Source: Streptomyces sp. NRRL F-525
GTDB taxonomy: Bacteria; Actinomycetota; Actinomycetes; Streptomycetales; Streptomycetaceae
Assembly (NCBI RefSeq): GCF_000716605.1
Contig: NZ_JNXE01000003.1
Span: 310,001 to 374,000, forward strand
Length of the DNA stretch: 64,000 nt
Direction of reading: 5' to 3'
In this document: positions 7,998-16,173 of the stretch, piece after piece
Layout: every line of letters begins with the position of its first letter
How positions within the stretch are numbered: the stretch's first letter is position 1
Made by a program: the position numbers and the translations under genes
The notes under the pieces: model-generated
What the model was told of the DNA's origin: nothing
Databases searched by the model: none
What the model saw: the letters and a program-made list of their open reading frames with translations, nothing else

Positions 7998-9331
7998 CCA
8001 CCGCGCGGCAGACCAGCCCGTACCAGCACTACGTGTACGCGTATCCGCACAAGACGGCGTACCGGCGCCTCCAAGACCGGCCCGCGCTGCGGGAGTTGTG
8101 GGCGGCACAGGACCGCGCCGCGCTCTCGCTGTACGTGCACATACCGTTCTGCGAGGTCCGCTGCGGGTTCTGCAACCTCTTCACCCGCATCGGTGCCCCG
8201 GACGGCCTGACCGGCGCTTATCTGGACGCCCTGGAGCGGCAGGCGGACACCGTCCGGGCGGCGCTCGGTGACGCGGAGCCGGTGCGGTTCGCGACCGCGG
8301 CGTTCGGCGGCGGCACCCCGACCTTCCTCACCGCGTCCGAGCTGGAGCGCCTGTGCGACCTCGCCGAGCGGCGCATGGGCGCCGACCTGCGCGCGGTCCC
8401 GCTCTCCGTGGAGGCCTCGCCCGCCACGGCCACCGCGGACCGGCTCGCCGTCCTCGCGGACCGGGGCGCGACCCGCCTCAGCCTGGGCGTCCAGAGCTTC
8501 GTCGACTCCGAGGCCAGGGCCGCCGTACGCCCGCAGCGCCGCGCCGACGTGGAGGCCGCGCTCGGCCGGATCCGGGACACCTCCATCCCTGTGCTCAACA
8601 TCGACCTCATCTACGGCATCGACGGCCAGACCGAGCGGACCTGGCGCGACTCCCTGGACGCGGCCCTGGCCTGGCGGCCCGAGGAGCTGTACCTGTACCC
8701 GCTCTACGTCCGCCCGTTGACCGGCCTCGGCCGGCACCACGGGGACACCGGAACCGACCCGGAGTGGGACGCGCAGCGGCTCCGGCTGTACCGCGCGGGA
8801 CGCGACCACCTCCTGGCGCGGGGCTATGTCCAGCAGTCGATGCGGATGTTCCGCCGGGCCGACGCCCCGCCCCAGAGCGCCGACGACTACGCCTGCCAGA
8901 CCGACGGCATGATCGGGCTCGGCTGCGGGGCCCGCTCGTACACCTCGGCGCTGCACTACTCCTTCGACTACGCGGTCGGCATGCACGAGATCCGCGGCAT
9001 CATCGACGACTACGTCACGACGACCGACTTCGCGCACGCGGAGGTCGGCTACCGCGTGGACCGACACGAGGCGCGTCGCCGTCATCTCCTCCAGTCCCTC
9101 CTCCAGGCCGAGGGGCTGTCCGTCGCCGACTACCGCGCCCGCTTCGGGAGTTCACCCGATGAGGACTTCGGGGCGGAGCTCGACCGGCTGGCCGGGCGCG
9201 GCTGGCTGACCGACGCGGCGGGCGAGTCGCTCGTGCTGACCCCGGAGGGACTGGCCCATTCCGACGCCGTGGGGCCGGAGTTGTTCTCCCCCGAGGTGCG
9301 GTCCGCCATGGCCGCCTACGAACGGAAGTGA
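7994..9331 (+). CDS. STM4012-family radical SAM protein (HemN-like)
   Basis: A 445-residue radical SAM enzyme resembling oxygen-independent coproporphyrinogen oxidases. The 4Fe-4S motif CEVRCGFC follows LYVHIPF. A Gly-rich SAM contact (AFGGGTPTFL), LGVQSF and IDLIYGIDGQTE follow, and the C-terminal ~90 residues form a HemN-type winged-helix part. Being in this cassette, it is probably not a haem-synthesis enzyme but a homologue recruited for another radical reaction. HemN-like proteins can also be methyltransferases using two SAM. The ATG at 7994 overlaps the hydrolase stop by 4 nt. Confidence 0.88.
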   Translation: MTTARQTSPYQHYVYAYPHKTAYRRLQDRPALRELWAAQDRAALSLYVHIPFCEVRCGFCNLFTRIGAPDGLTGAYLDALERQADTVRAALGDAEPVRFATAAFGGGTPTFLTASELERLCDLAERRMGADLRAVPLSVEASPATATADRLAVLADRGATRLSLGVQSFVDSEARAAVRPQRRADVEAALGRIRDTSIPVLNIDLIYGIDGQTERTWRDSLDAALAWRPEELYLYPLYVRPLTGLGRHHGDTGTDPEWDAQRLRLYRAGRDHLLARGYVQQSMRMFRRADAPPQSADDYACQTDGMIGLGCGARSYTSALHYSFDYAVGMHEIRGIIDDYVTTTDFAHAEVGYRVDRHEARRRHLLQSLLQAEGLSVADYRARFGSSPDEDFGAELDRLAGRGWLTDAAGESLVLTPEGLAHSDAVGPELFSPEVRSAMAAYERK

Positions 9332-9340
9332 CGGACCGTC

Positions 9341-10231
9341 ATGGATCTCACCGTCCTGTACCGGGGGCCGCTCGCGTCCTGCGACTACGACTGCCCCTAC
9401 TGCCCGTTCGCCAAGCGCCGCGACTCGACCGCCCAACTCCGCGCGGACCGCGAGGCGTTGGACCGCTTCGCGCGCTGGGCGGCGGACAGCGAGGACGACC
9501 TGTCGCTCCTGTTCACACCGTGGGGCGAGGGGTTGGTCCGCTCCTGGTACCGGCGCACCCTGACCGAGCTGTCCCAACTGCCGCATGTGCGCAGGGTCGC
9601 GATCCAGACCAACCTGAGCTGCCGGACCGGCTGGCTCGCCGAGGCCGACCTCGACACGCTCGCCCTGTGGTGCACGTACCACCCGGGCCAGACCCCGTAC
9701 GACCGTTTCCTCGGCAAGTGCCGTGAACTGGCCGACCGCGGGGTGCGCTTCAGCGTCGGCGTGGTGGGCCTGCCCGGCCATCTGGCGGCGGCCCGCCGAC
9801 TCCGCGACGACCTGCCCCCGCACGTGTACCTCTGGATCAACGCGGCCGAGGGGCACACCTACGAGGACGCGGAGGCCGACGACTGGACCGCGCTCGACCC
9901 GCTCTTCCCGTACAGCAGGCACCCGCACCGCAGCGCCGGACTCCCGTGCCGTACCGGCGAGTCCGTGATCTCGGTCGACGGCGCGGGCACGGTCCGCCGC
10001 TGCCACTTCGTCCGCGAGGAACTGGGCAACCTGTACGACGGTTCCTACCGGGCGGCGCTGCGCCCGCGCGCGTGTCCGCTGGCCGTCTGCGACTGCCACA
10101 TCGGCTATGTCCACCTGGAGACCCTGCCCTTGTACGACGTCTTCGCGGGCGGCGTCCTGGAGCGGGTCCCGTCCACCTTCCCCGGGCAGGACACCCCGCG
10201 CCCCCTGACGCTCACGGCGCGGCCGAAGTAG
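9341..10231 (+). CDS. STM4011-family radical SAM protein with extra Cys cluster
   Basis: A 296-residue radical SAM enzyme. CDYDCPYC near residue 15 binds the catalytic 4Fe-4S cluster. The C-terminal third contains LPCRTG, RRCHF and a dense RACPLAVCDCHIGY. These six Cys look like ligands for an auxiliary cluster of SPASM/Twitch type, common in peptide-modifying enzymes. It is last in the cassette, 9 nt after the previous stop. The ATG at 9341 is used because the earlier GTG is out of frame. No short precursor peptide gene was recognised beside it, so the substrate (peptide, metabolite or protein) is open. Confidence 0.87.
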   Translation: MDLTVLYRGPLASCDYDCPYCPFAKRRDSTAQLRADREALDRFARWAADSEDDLSLLFTPWGEGLVRSWYRRTLTELSQLPHVRRVAIQTNLSCRTGWLAEADLDTLALWCTYHPGQTPYDRFLGKCRELADRGVRFSVGVVGLPGHLAAARRLRDDLPPHVYLWINAAEGHTYEDAEADDWTALDPLFPYSRHPHRSAGLPCRTGESVISVDGAGTVRRCHFVREELGNLYDGSYRAALRPRACPLAVCDCHIGYVHLETLPLYDVFAGGVLERVPSTFPGQDTPRPLTLTARPK

Positions 10232-10387
10232 GTCCCCATGTCCAGGTCGTGTCCTCAGTGATCCCATCCCTTCTCAGGCGTGTCTCAGGAGTGTCATCGG
10301 CTGAGGGATCGCCCCAGGGGCCCCGTGATGGAGGGAGAACGACCGCGGGTCAGCCGCGGATCGGCCATCACGGGGAGAACGAGACAC

Positions 10388-11386
10388 ATGATGTTCAAGC
10401 GATTCGGGACCATCGCCGCGACCGCGATCACCGGCACCCTGCTCCTGACCGCCTGCAACGGCGTCGACGGAGCGGCCGACGCCACCGTCTCGCATCCGGC
10501 GGCCGGGGCGACGGCGGCGGCAGGCTCCATCGGCCGCTACGCCGAGAACGCGCCGGGGGCGCGGTACTTCACCACGATCCTCACCGGTGACAACGAGGTG
10601 CCCGTCAAGGGCAAGCCGGCGGTGGGCGACAAGGACGGCAGCGCGGTGGCCCTCATGCGCATCCAGGGCGACGAGGTGTCCTTCGCGTTCGCGTGGACGG
10701 GTATCGGCACCCCGACCATGGCCCATCTCCACCAGGGTGCGCGGGGCACCAACGGCGACGTGAAGATCCCGTTCTTCATGGAGAAGCTCAAGGGCGGCAC
10801 GCCGTTCGTGTTCGGCACCGTGAAGGTCAAGGACGCGGACCTGCTGCGGAGCATCGAGGCGCATCCCGACCAGTTCTACTTCAACCTGCACACCGCCGAG
10901 TTCCCGGGCGGCGCGGTCCGCGGACAGGCCGTCGCACTGCCGGGCGCCGTCTCGCTGCCCGACGCCATCCGGCACTCGTCCCTGGCCGGCGTCGTCAAGG
11001 GCGCCCAGATCTACGCCTGCACCAAGCAGGACGACGGCTCCTACGCCTTCACCCAGGACAACGTCGACGCGACCCTCCAGGGCGGCATCCAGCACAGCTT
11101 CGCCAAGCACGGCCCGGCCGGCCCGCCGCAGTGGATCGCCCCCGACGGCTCCTCGGTGACCGGCACCGTCGTCAACAAGTTCGACAACGGCAAGGGCAAC
11201 ATCCCCCAACTCCTGCTCCGCGCCCAGCAGACCGGAAAGAGTGAGGGACTCCTGTCCAGGACCACCTCGGTCCTACGCCTCAACACCGCCGGCGGCGTCG
11301 CCCCGGCCGGCACCTGCGACCCGGCCGAGCAGCCCACGGCCCGCGTCCCGTACACGGCCGACTACCTGTTCCTCGCCACCAAGTAG
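10388..11386 (+). CDS. Lipoprotein with CHRD and DUF3455 domains
   Basis: A 332-residue exported lipoprotein. The signal peptide ends in a lipobox (LLLTAC, Cys about residue 21). A CHRD (chordin) domain spans roughly residues 55-180, with LTGDNEVP near its start, AHLHQGARG in the middle and FNLHTAEFPGGAVRGQ at its end. The remainder looks like DUF3455: GAQIYACTKQDDG, HFA-like HSFAKHGPAGPPQW and APDGSSVTGTVV. CHRD domains occur in bacterial surface proteins of unclear function. The ATG at 10388 follows a GGGGAGAA ribosome site. The gene sits alone after the radical SAM cassette, with a strong bidirectional terminator downstream. Confidence 0.82.
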   Translation: MMFKRFGTIAATAITGTLLLTACNGVDGAADATVSHPAAGATAAAGSIGRYAENAPGARYFTTILTGDNEVPVKGKPAVGDKDGSAVALMRIQGDEVSFAFAWTGIGTPTMAHLHQGARGTNGDVKIPFFMEKLKGGTPFVFGTVKVKDADLLRSIEAHPDQFYFNLHTAEFPGGAVRGQAVALPGAVSLPDAIRHSSLAGVVKGAQIYACTKQDDGSYAFTQDNVDATLQGGIQHSFAKHGPAGPPQWIAPDGSSVTGTVVNKFDNGKGNIPQLLLRAQQTGKSEGLLSRTTSVLRLNTAGGVAPAGTCDPAEQPTARVPYTADYLFLATK

Positions 11387-11433
11387 CACCGACGAGCGGC
11401 CCCGGCCGAACCGTCGGAGCCGCGCACAGCCAA

Positions 11434-11464
11434 GCGATGCGAGTCCCGCGCGGACTCGCATCGC
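11434..11464. terminator. Perfect 13-bp stem-loop between convergent genes
   Basis: GCGATGCGAGTCC (11434-11446) pairs fully with 11452-11464 around a 5-nt loop. It lies between the CHRD lipoprotein and the DMT exporter, which converge here, and probably ends both transcripts. Confidence 0.75.
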
Positions 11465-11539
11465 CGTGTGTTCCGTCCCGGTGCCGTCAGGTGCCGCTCA
11501 CCGCTCGACGTCCGGGAGGCGGACGAGGCGGGCTCGGGG

Positions 11540-12445
11540 TCACCGTGCGGCGCCGCGCCCCCACGCTGTCCCCACAAGTACGAGCACACCGCCCGCCAGC
11601 CCGAACGCGCCGAGCCGCTCCCCGCCGAGCGCTATGCCCGCCGCGGCCGCCCACAGCGGCTCGGTGCCGAGCAGCAGGCTGACCCGGGAGGGCGAGGTCC
11701 GGCGTACGGCCCACATCTGCACGAAGAAGGCGAACAAGGTGCAGAACACGGACAGGAACAGCAGCCCGGCCCACTCGCGCGGCCCGAAGTCCGCGGCCGT
11801 TTCCCACGGTGTGGTGTCGGCGCCGGTCGACAGGACCGCGAACACCGCGACGGCGGTGGCGAGTTGGACGGTGGTCAGGGGCAGCGCGTCGGCGCCCTGG
11901 ACCGACGTGGTGCGGGACATGGCGAGGACGTGCAGGGTGCGGGCGAGGGCCGCGAGGAGCATGAGCAGGTCGCCGAGGGACGGGCGGGAGAAGCCCGCGC
12001 CCTGGGTCAGCAGCAGCACGCCGAGCACGGAGAGGGCCGCCGCGCCGAGGAAGGCTCGGGAGGGCCGGGTGCGGGTCACGGCGGCCTCGGCGAGCGGGGT
12101 GAAGATCATGGTGAGGCTGATGATCAGGCCGGCGTTGGTCGCCGAGGTGTGGACGACGCCGTAGGTCTCCAGGAGGAAGATCCCGGCGAGGATCAGCCCG
12201 AGCAGGGCCGCGCCGCGCCACTGGGCGGCCGTCAGGGCGCGCAGCGAGCGGTGGCCCACGACCGCCAGGACGGGCAGGACGAGGGCGAAGCGCAGGACCA
12301 GGACGGCGAGGACCGTGCGGGCCGTGGTGATGTCCTTGGACGCGAGATAACTGGCGCCCCATACCACCGCGACCAGCAGGACGGGCAGGTCGGTGAGCCA
12401 GGCCCGGCGGGGCGCGGCGGCGCGCGGTACGGCGATCGAGGACAT
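11540..12445 (-). CDS. EamA/DMT-family transporter
   Basis: Integral membrane protein of about 301 residues with ten hydrophobic segments in two EamA repeats (VVWGASYLASKDI in the first, VFCTLFAFFVQMWAV in the second). This architecture is typical of drug/metabolite exporters of the RhaT/YdcZ kind. The substrate cannot be inferred. The ATG at 12445 with an upstream GGGAGAG is preferred; a GTG at 12499 would add 18 residues. It is a single gene. From the position of the DHFR-like gene upstream (same strand, 91 bp), weak co-transcription is possible. Confidence 0.85.
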   Translation of the reverse strand: MSSIAVPRAAAPRRAWLTDLPVLLVAVVWGASYLASKDITTARTVLAVLVLRFALVLPVLAVVGHRSLRALTAAQWRGAALLGLILAGIFLLETYGVVHTSATNAGLIISLTMIFTPLAEAAVTRTRPSRAFLGAAALSVLGVLLLTQGAGFSRPSLGDLLMLLAALARTLHVLAMSRTTSVQGADALPLTTVQLATAVAVFAVLSTGADTTPWETAADFGPREWAGLLFLSVFCTLFAFFVQMWAVRRTSPSRVSLLLGTEPLWAAAAGIALGGERLGAFGLAGGVLVLVGTAWGRGAAR

Positions 12446-12536
12446 GGGGGCGGCTCTCCCGGTCTCCGGCGATGGGGTGGAGACGACGGTGGCTGCCACA
12501 CGGAACGATCACCGTACCGGCGCGGATCCCCGCTGA

Positions 12537-13169
12537 CTAGGCGTTTTCCGCATCGGCGTCCGCGTACGAGCCGTAGGTCGGACGGCCCGCGAGGTCGTAC
12601 GACTGGATGGAGACGCCGGTGCTGGTGACACGCCCGCCCGTGTTCCGGAAGGCCATGGGCTCGGTGCCCTCGGGGAACAGGCGCAGGCCGCTGCCGAGCA
12701 CGACCGGGAAGGTCACCAGGTGGAGCGTGTCGACGAGGCCGAGCGCGAGGAGGGAGCGGACGAGGGCGCCGCTGCCGTGCACCTGGAGTTCGCCCTCGGT
12801 GCGCTCCTTGAGGTCGGTGACCTCCTTGGCGAGGTCGCCGCCGAGGACGGTGGTGCCGGCCCAGGAGGGGTCGGTGAGGGTCGACGAGGCGACGTACTTC
12901 GGCAGGGCGTTCAGCTTGGCGGCGATCGGGTCGGCGGGGTCGGTCTTGTCCGGCCAGTACCCGGCGAAGATGTCGTACGTACGGCGGCCGAGCAGATACG
13001 CGCCGGAGCGGTCGAAGACCTCGACCACGAACCTGCCGAAGTCGTCGTCGCCGTAGACGAAACTCCAGCCGCCGTGCTCGAAGCCGCCGCGGGTGTCCTC
13101 CTCGGGGCCGCCGGGGCCCTGGTAGACGCCGTCGAGGGTGACGAAGAGTGTGGAGACGAGCTTGCCCAT
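12537..13169 (-). CDS. Dihydrofolate reductase-family (RibD C-terminal-like) protein
   Basis: A 210-residue soluble protein of the RibD_C/DHFR superfamily. An N-terminal strand KLVSTLFVTLDGVYQGPGG leads on. GAYLLGRRTYDIFAGYW gives the cofactor loop, ELQVHGSGALVRSLL the NADPH-binding Gly-rich segment, and LVTFPVVLGSGLRLF the C-terminal core. Stand-alone members of this family are common in Streptomyces and are NADPH-dependent reductases with unknown substrates. They are not housekeeping FolA. The gene stands alone between the exporter and the AIM24 gene. Confidence 0.85.
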   Translation of the reverse strand: MGKLVSTLFVTLDGVYQGPGGPEEDTRGGFEHGGWSFVYGDDDFGRFVVEVFDRSGAYLLGRRTYDIFAGYWPDKTDPADPIAAKLNALPKYVASSTLTDPSWAGTTVLGGDLAKEVTDLKERTEGELQVHGSGALVRSLLALGLVDTLHLVTFPVVLGSGLRLFPEGTEPMAFRNTGGRVTSTGVSIQSYDLAGRPTYGSYADADAENA

Positions 13170-13286
13170 GTCGGGTGCCTGCTTCCTGCTGCGGGAGCGG
13201 ATGGTGTCATCAGCTCAGACCCCGCGGGCCCCCGCAACTCATCGGTCCTCGCTACGGCGTCTCTCGGTTCTTCGCGCTACGACGGC

Positions 13287-14153
13287 TCAGCCCGCGTGGG
13301 TCGAGAACATGCCGCCCGTCGGGCCCTGCTTGTCGCCGCCCTGGGCCTTCTTCAGGGCGTTGGCCAGGCTCTCGATGGTGAGGGACTGGAGGATGACGCG
13401 GCCGTTGCCCTCCAGGGTGGCCAGGGAGAGGCCCTCGCCGCCGAACACGGCGTTCATCAGGCCCTGGCGGTTGAGGCCGCCGATGCGCTGGACGCCGTAC
13501 TGGACGCCCTCCTCGAAGGCGACCAGGCAGCCGGTGTCGACCTCGATGCGGCCGCCGAAGTCGGCCGGGTTCAGGTCGATGAAGTTGCCCGCGCCCGCGA
13601 TGATCACCGTGCCGTGCCCGGTGAACTTCTCCAGGACGAAGCCCTCGCCGCCGCTCATGCCGGTGCGGCCGCCCTGGAAGGCGATGCCGAACTGGACGGT
13701 GGACTCGGCCGCCACGAAGGCGTCCTTCTCCGCGAACCACGCGCGCGTGCCGTCCAGCTCCAGGGCGCGCATCTCCCCGGGGAGGACGCCCGCGAAGCCG
13801 ACGGTGCCTTCGCCGCCCTGGGAGGTGAAGTACTGGAACGCCAGCGACTCGCCCGCGAGCGCGCGCTGGCCGACCTGCATGGCGGTGCCCATGGCCTGCC
13901 GGAGCATGCCGCCCATGCCGCCGCCCGCGCCACCGGCACCCTGCTGCTGGCCGCCGCCCGACGGCCCGCTCAGGCGCGTCTCCATGGTCACGTTCGTCGT
14001 CTTGAAGAGGAACTTCCCGGCCTCGCAGTACACGGTCTGGCCGGGGTTCAGGTTGACGACCGCCATCTGCATGGCGTTGCCGACGATCTCTTGCTGAAGG
14101 GTCACGAGAGGAGAACGCGGGAGGCGGAGAAAAGAGTTCCTACCGATCGACAT
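13287..14153 (-). CDS. AIM24 family protein (TIGR00266 type)
   Basis: A beta-rich protein of about 288 residues of the AIM24 family. The N-terminal NPGQTVYCEAGKFLFKT is followed by a Gly/Gln-rich insertion (GGGQQQGAGGAGGG, about residues 60-75). The core then shows FAGVLPGEMRALEL, GNFIDLNPADFGG, VDTGCLVAFEEGVQYGV and FGGEGLSLATLEG. Yeast AIM24 affects mitochondrial membranes; bacterial members have no established role. The ATG at 14153 is used because a longer start lacks a ribosome site. It is divergent from the SDR gene, with only 52 bp between the two starts. Confidence 0.85.
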   Translation of the reverse strand: MSIGRNSFLRLPRSPLVTLQQEIVGNAMQMAVVNLNPGQTVYCEAGKFLFKTTNVTMETRLSGPSGGGQQQGAGGAGGGMGGMLRQAMGTAMQVGQRALAGESLAFQYFTSQGGEGTVGFAGVLPGEMRALELDGTRAWFAEKDAFVAAESTVQFGIAFQGGRTGMSGGEGFVLEKFTGHGTVIIAGAGNFIDLNPADFGGRIEVDTGCLVAFEEGVQYGVQRIGGLNRQGLMNAVFGGEGLSLATLEGNGRVILQSLTIESLANALKKAQGGDKQGPTGGMFSTHAG

Positions 14154-14205
14154 CGGTGTCCGTTCGCCGCCAGCACCCGGGTGCGGTGGCCGCTGGGATG
14201 GACAC

Positions 14206-14949
14206 ATGACGACTCAGGGAACCCTTTTGGGCAAGGCTGCTCTGGTGACCGGCGGCAGCCGGGGCATCGGTGCGGCGACGGCGCTGCGGCTCGCGCGGGA
14301 CGGTGCGGATGTGGCCGTCACCTACGTGGACGGCAAGGAGGCGGCCGAGAACGTCGTGCGGCGGATGGAGGCGCTGGGACGGCGGGCCGTGGCCCTGCGT
14401 GCCGACTCCGCGGACGCCGCCGAGGCGGCAGGGGCGGTGGACCGCGCGGCGGAGGCACTGGGCGGGCTCGACGTGCTGGTGAACAACGTGGGGGTGGGGC
14501 TGCTCGGGCCGTTGGACGGGCTGTCCCTCGCCGACGTGGACCGCGTTCTGGGGGTGAACGTCCGCGGGGTGTTCCTGACGTCCCAGGCGGCTGCCACGCG
14601 GATGGCGTCCGGGGGTCGCATCATCACGATCGGCACGTGCATGACGCAGCGGGTGCCGGGGCCGGGCGGGACGCTCTACGCGACGAGCAAGTCGGCGCTG
14701 GTCGGGCTGACCAAGGCGCTGGCCCGCGAGTTGGGCGGGCGCGGCATCACGGCGAACATCGTGCACCCGGGTCCGACGGACACCGACATGAACCCGGCGG
14801 ACGGGCCGTACGCGGCCGGTCAGGCCGCGATGACGGCGTTGGGACGGTTCGGGACGGCGGACGAGGTGGCGTCGATGGTCGCGTATCTGGCGGGGGCGGA
14901 CTACGTCACCGGGGCGGAGTTCGCGGTGGACGGCGGCCATTCCGCGTGA
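14206..14949 (+). CDS. SDR-family oxidoreductase
   Basis: Classical short-chain dehydrogenase/reductase of 247 residues, NAD(P)-dependent. It has the cofactor motif TGGSRGIGAATA, NNVGVG, and the catalytic Tyr-x3-Lys in YATSKSALVGL. The C-terminal ending VTGAEFAVDGGH is typical of FabG-like members. The usual catalytic Ser position reads IGTCMTQ, so the active-site triad may be atypical there. It resembles 3-oxoacyl reductases but could act on many ketones or alcohols. A strong terminator follows immediately. Confidence 0.88.
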   Translation: MTTQGTLLGKAALVTGGSRGIGAATALRLARDGADVAVTYVDGKEAAENVVRRMEALGRRAVALRADSADAAEAAGAVDRAAEALGGLDVLVNNVGVGLLGPLDGLSLADVDRVLGVNVRGVFLTSQAAATRMASGGRIITIGTCMTQRVPGPGGTLYATSKSALVGLTKALARELGGRGITANIVHPGPTDTDMNPADGPYAAGQAAMTALGRFGTADEVASMVAYLAGADYVTGAEFAVDGGHSA

Positions 14950-14958
14950 AGCACACAG

Positions 14959-14992
14959 GGGGCGCACCGGTCCTGTCGGGCCGGTGTGCCCC
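14959..14992 (+). terminator. Stem-loop after the SDR gene
   Basis: A 12-bp stem (14959-14970 with 14981-14992, one G-U type mismatch) encloses a 10-nt loop. It lies between the convergent SDR and allantoicase genes, so it may serve both. Confidence 0.72.
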
Positions 14993-15006
14993 TACGCGCG
15001 TGTGCG

Positions 15007-16122
15007 TCAGCCGCCCAGCTCCTGATGCCTCGCCGCCAGTGCCGCCGCCCCCTGCTCCGTCAGCGAGCCGAACAGCCGCAGCCGCGAGATCCCGCCGTCG
15101 GGATAGATGTCCACGCGTGCGTGCGTCCCGATCGCCGGAGCCGGGAGGACGAAGCGGTGGTTCGTGTCGGGCTGGAGGCGGGTGCGCGGGAGGATCTCGT
15201 GCCAGTCGCCGGTCTCGCCGTCCCGTACCGATACCGACGCCCAGCCCGCGCTGTTGCCCTTCAGGTACGCCGTGTCGATCTCCACGGCGCGGATCTGGGA
15301 CTGGGCCGCCAGGCGGTAGCTGATCCAGTCGTTGCCCTGGTCGCGGCGTCGGCGGGTCTCCCAGCCGTCGTCCATCTTGCGGGAGCGGCCGGGCTGGATG
15401 GTGTTGCTCGCGGGTGAGTAGAAGAGGTTGGAGGCGTCCTCGGCGGAGCCGCCGTTCTCCAGGGCGACGACGTCGAACGTGCCCAGCGCCGCGAGCCAGT
15501 TGGGGTCGGGGACGACCTCGCCGTAGACCCGCAGGCGGGCGATGCCGCCGTCGGGGTGCTGGTTGACGCGGAGGTGGGTGAAGCGCTGCTCGGTGGCTAT
15601 GGCGAAGCCGTTCGCCGCGTGGCCGCCGACCGGCGTGCGCGGGACCAGGGGCGTCCACTTCACGTCGTCGGCGAGGAGGTCCTCGGGGGACGGGGAGCCC
15701 GGGAGCGAGACGCCCTCCACCGACACCGCCTGCGGGTAATTGCCGCGGAAGTGGGCCGTGTCGACGACGATCCCGCGGATCACGCCGGGCGCGCCGAGGC
15801 GGACCAGCGCCCAGTCGTGGTCCTCCGCCGTAGGCCACGGGTGGTCCGCCGAGGCACCACGGCGGCGGCGGGTCTCCCAGCCGTCCATGATCTTGCCCTT
15901 GTGACCGAAGTGCTCAGGGTCGAACTCGGCCGGCCCGGGCACCAGCAGGTTCTCGCGCTCGGCGAAGAACTCGTCGTTGGCGGCGATGACACCGGCACCG
16001 AGCTGCCGGTCGGCGAGGTTGACGTACTGGGTGAAGGGGAAGTCGGCCGTGCGGTAGTCCGCGTACGGGTCACCGCCTCCGTAGGGGTTCGCGTCGCCGG
16101 TGAAACTCGGAATCGCCGTCAC
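15007..16122 (-). CDS. alc: Allantoicase
   Basis: Hydrolyses allantoate to ureidoglycolate and urea in the cytoplasm. The 371-residue protein consists of two homologous beta-sandwich repeats. Each has an MDGWETRRRR or MDDGWETRRRR signature, an EIDTAYLKGN or VVDTAHFRGN strand and a DGGISRLR or DGGIARLR ending. This duplication is characteristic of allantoicases. It starts with a GTG at 16122, 51 bp after the allantoinase stop, so the two form an operon. That operon would be controlled from the promoter upstream of allantoinase, where paired operator-like sites lie. Confidence 0.95.
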   Translation of the reverse strand: MTAIPSFTGDANPYGGGDPYADYRTADFPFTQYVNLADRQLGAGVIAANDEFFAERENLLVPGPAEFDPEHFGHKGKIMDGWETRRRRGASADHPWPTAEDHDWALVRLGAPGVIRGIVVDTAHFRGNYPQAVSVEGVSLPGSPSPEDLLADDVKWTPLVPRTPVGGHAANGFAIATEQRFTHLRVNQHPDGGIARLRVYGEVVPDPNWLAALGTFDVVALENGGSAEDASNLFYSPASNTIQPGRSRKMDDGWETRRRRDQGNDWISYRLAAQSQIRAVEIDTAYLKGNSAGWASVSVRDGETGDWHEILPRTRLQPDTNHRFVLPAPAIGTHARVDIYPDGGISRLRLFGSLTEQGAAALAARHQELGG

Positions 16123-16173
16123 TGCTGTGTCTGCCTTTCGGGAGTGGGCCGCTGCGGGTGCGGTGGAGGTGGA

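Noticed and set aside
12720..15323. 867-codon rightward open frame over the DHFR-like, AIM24 and SDR genes
   Set aside because: It runs through three recognisable genes in other frames and encodes low-complexity sequence; a high-GC artefact.
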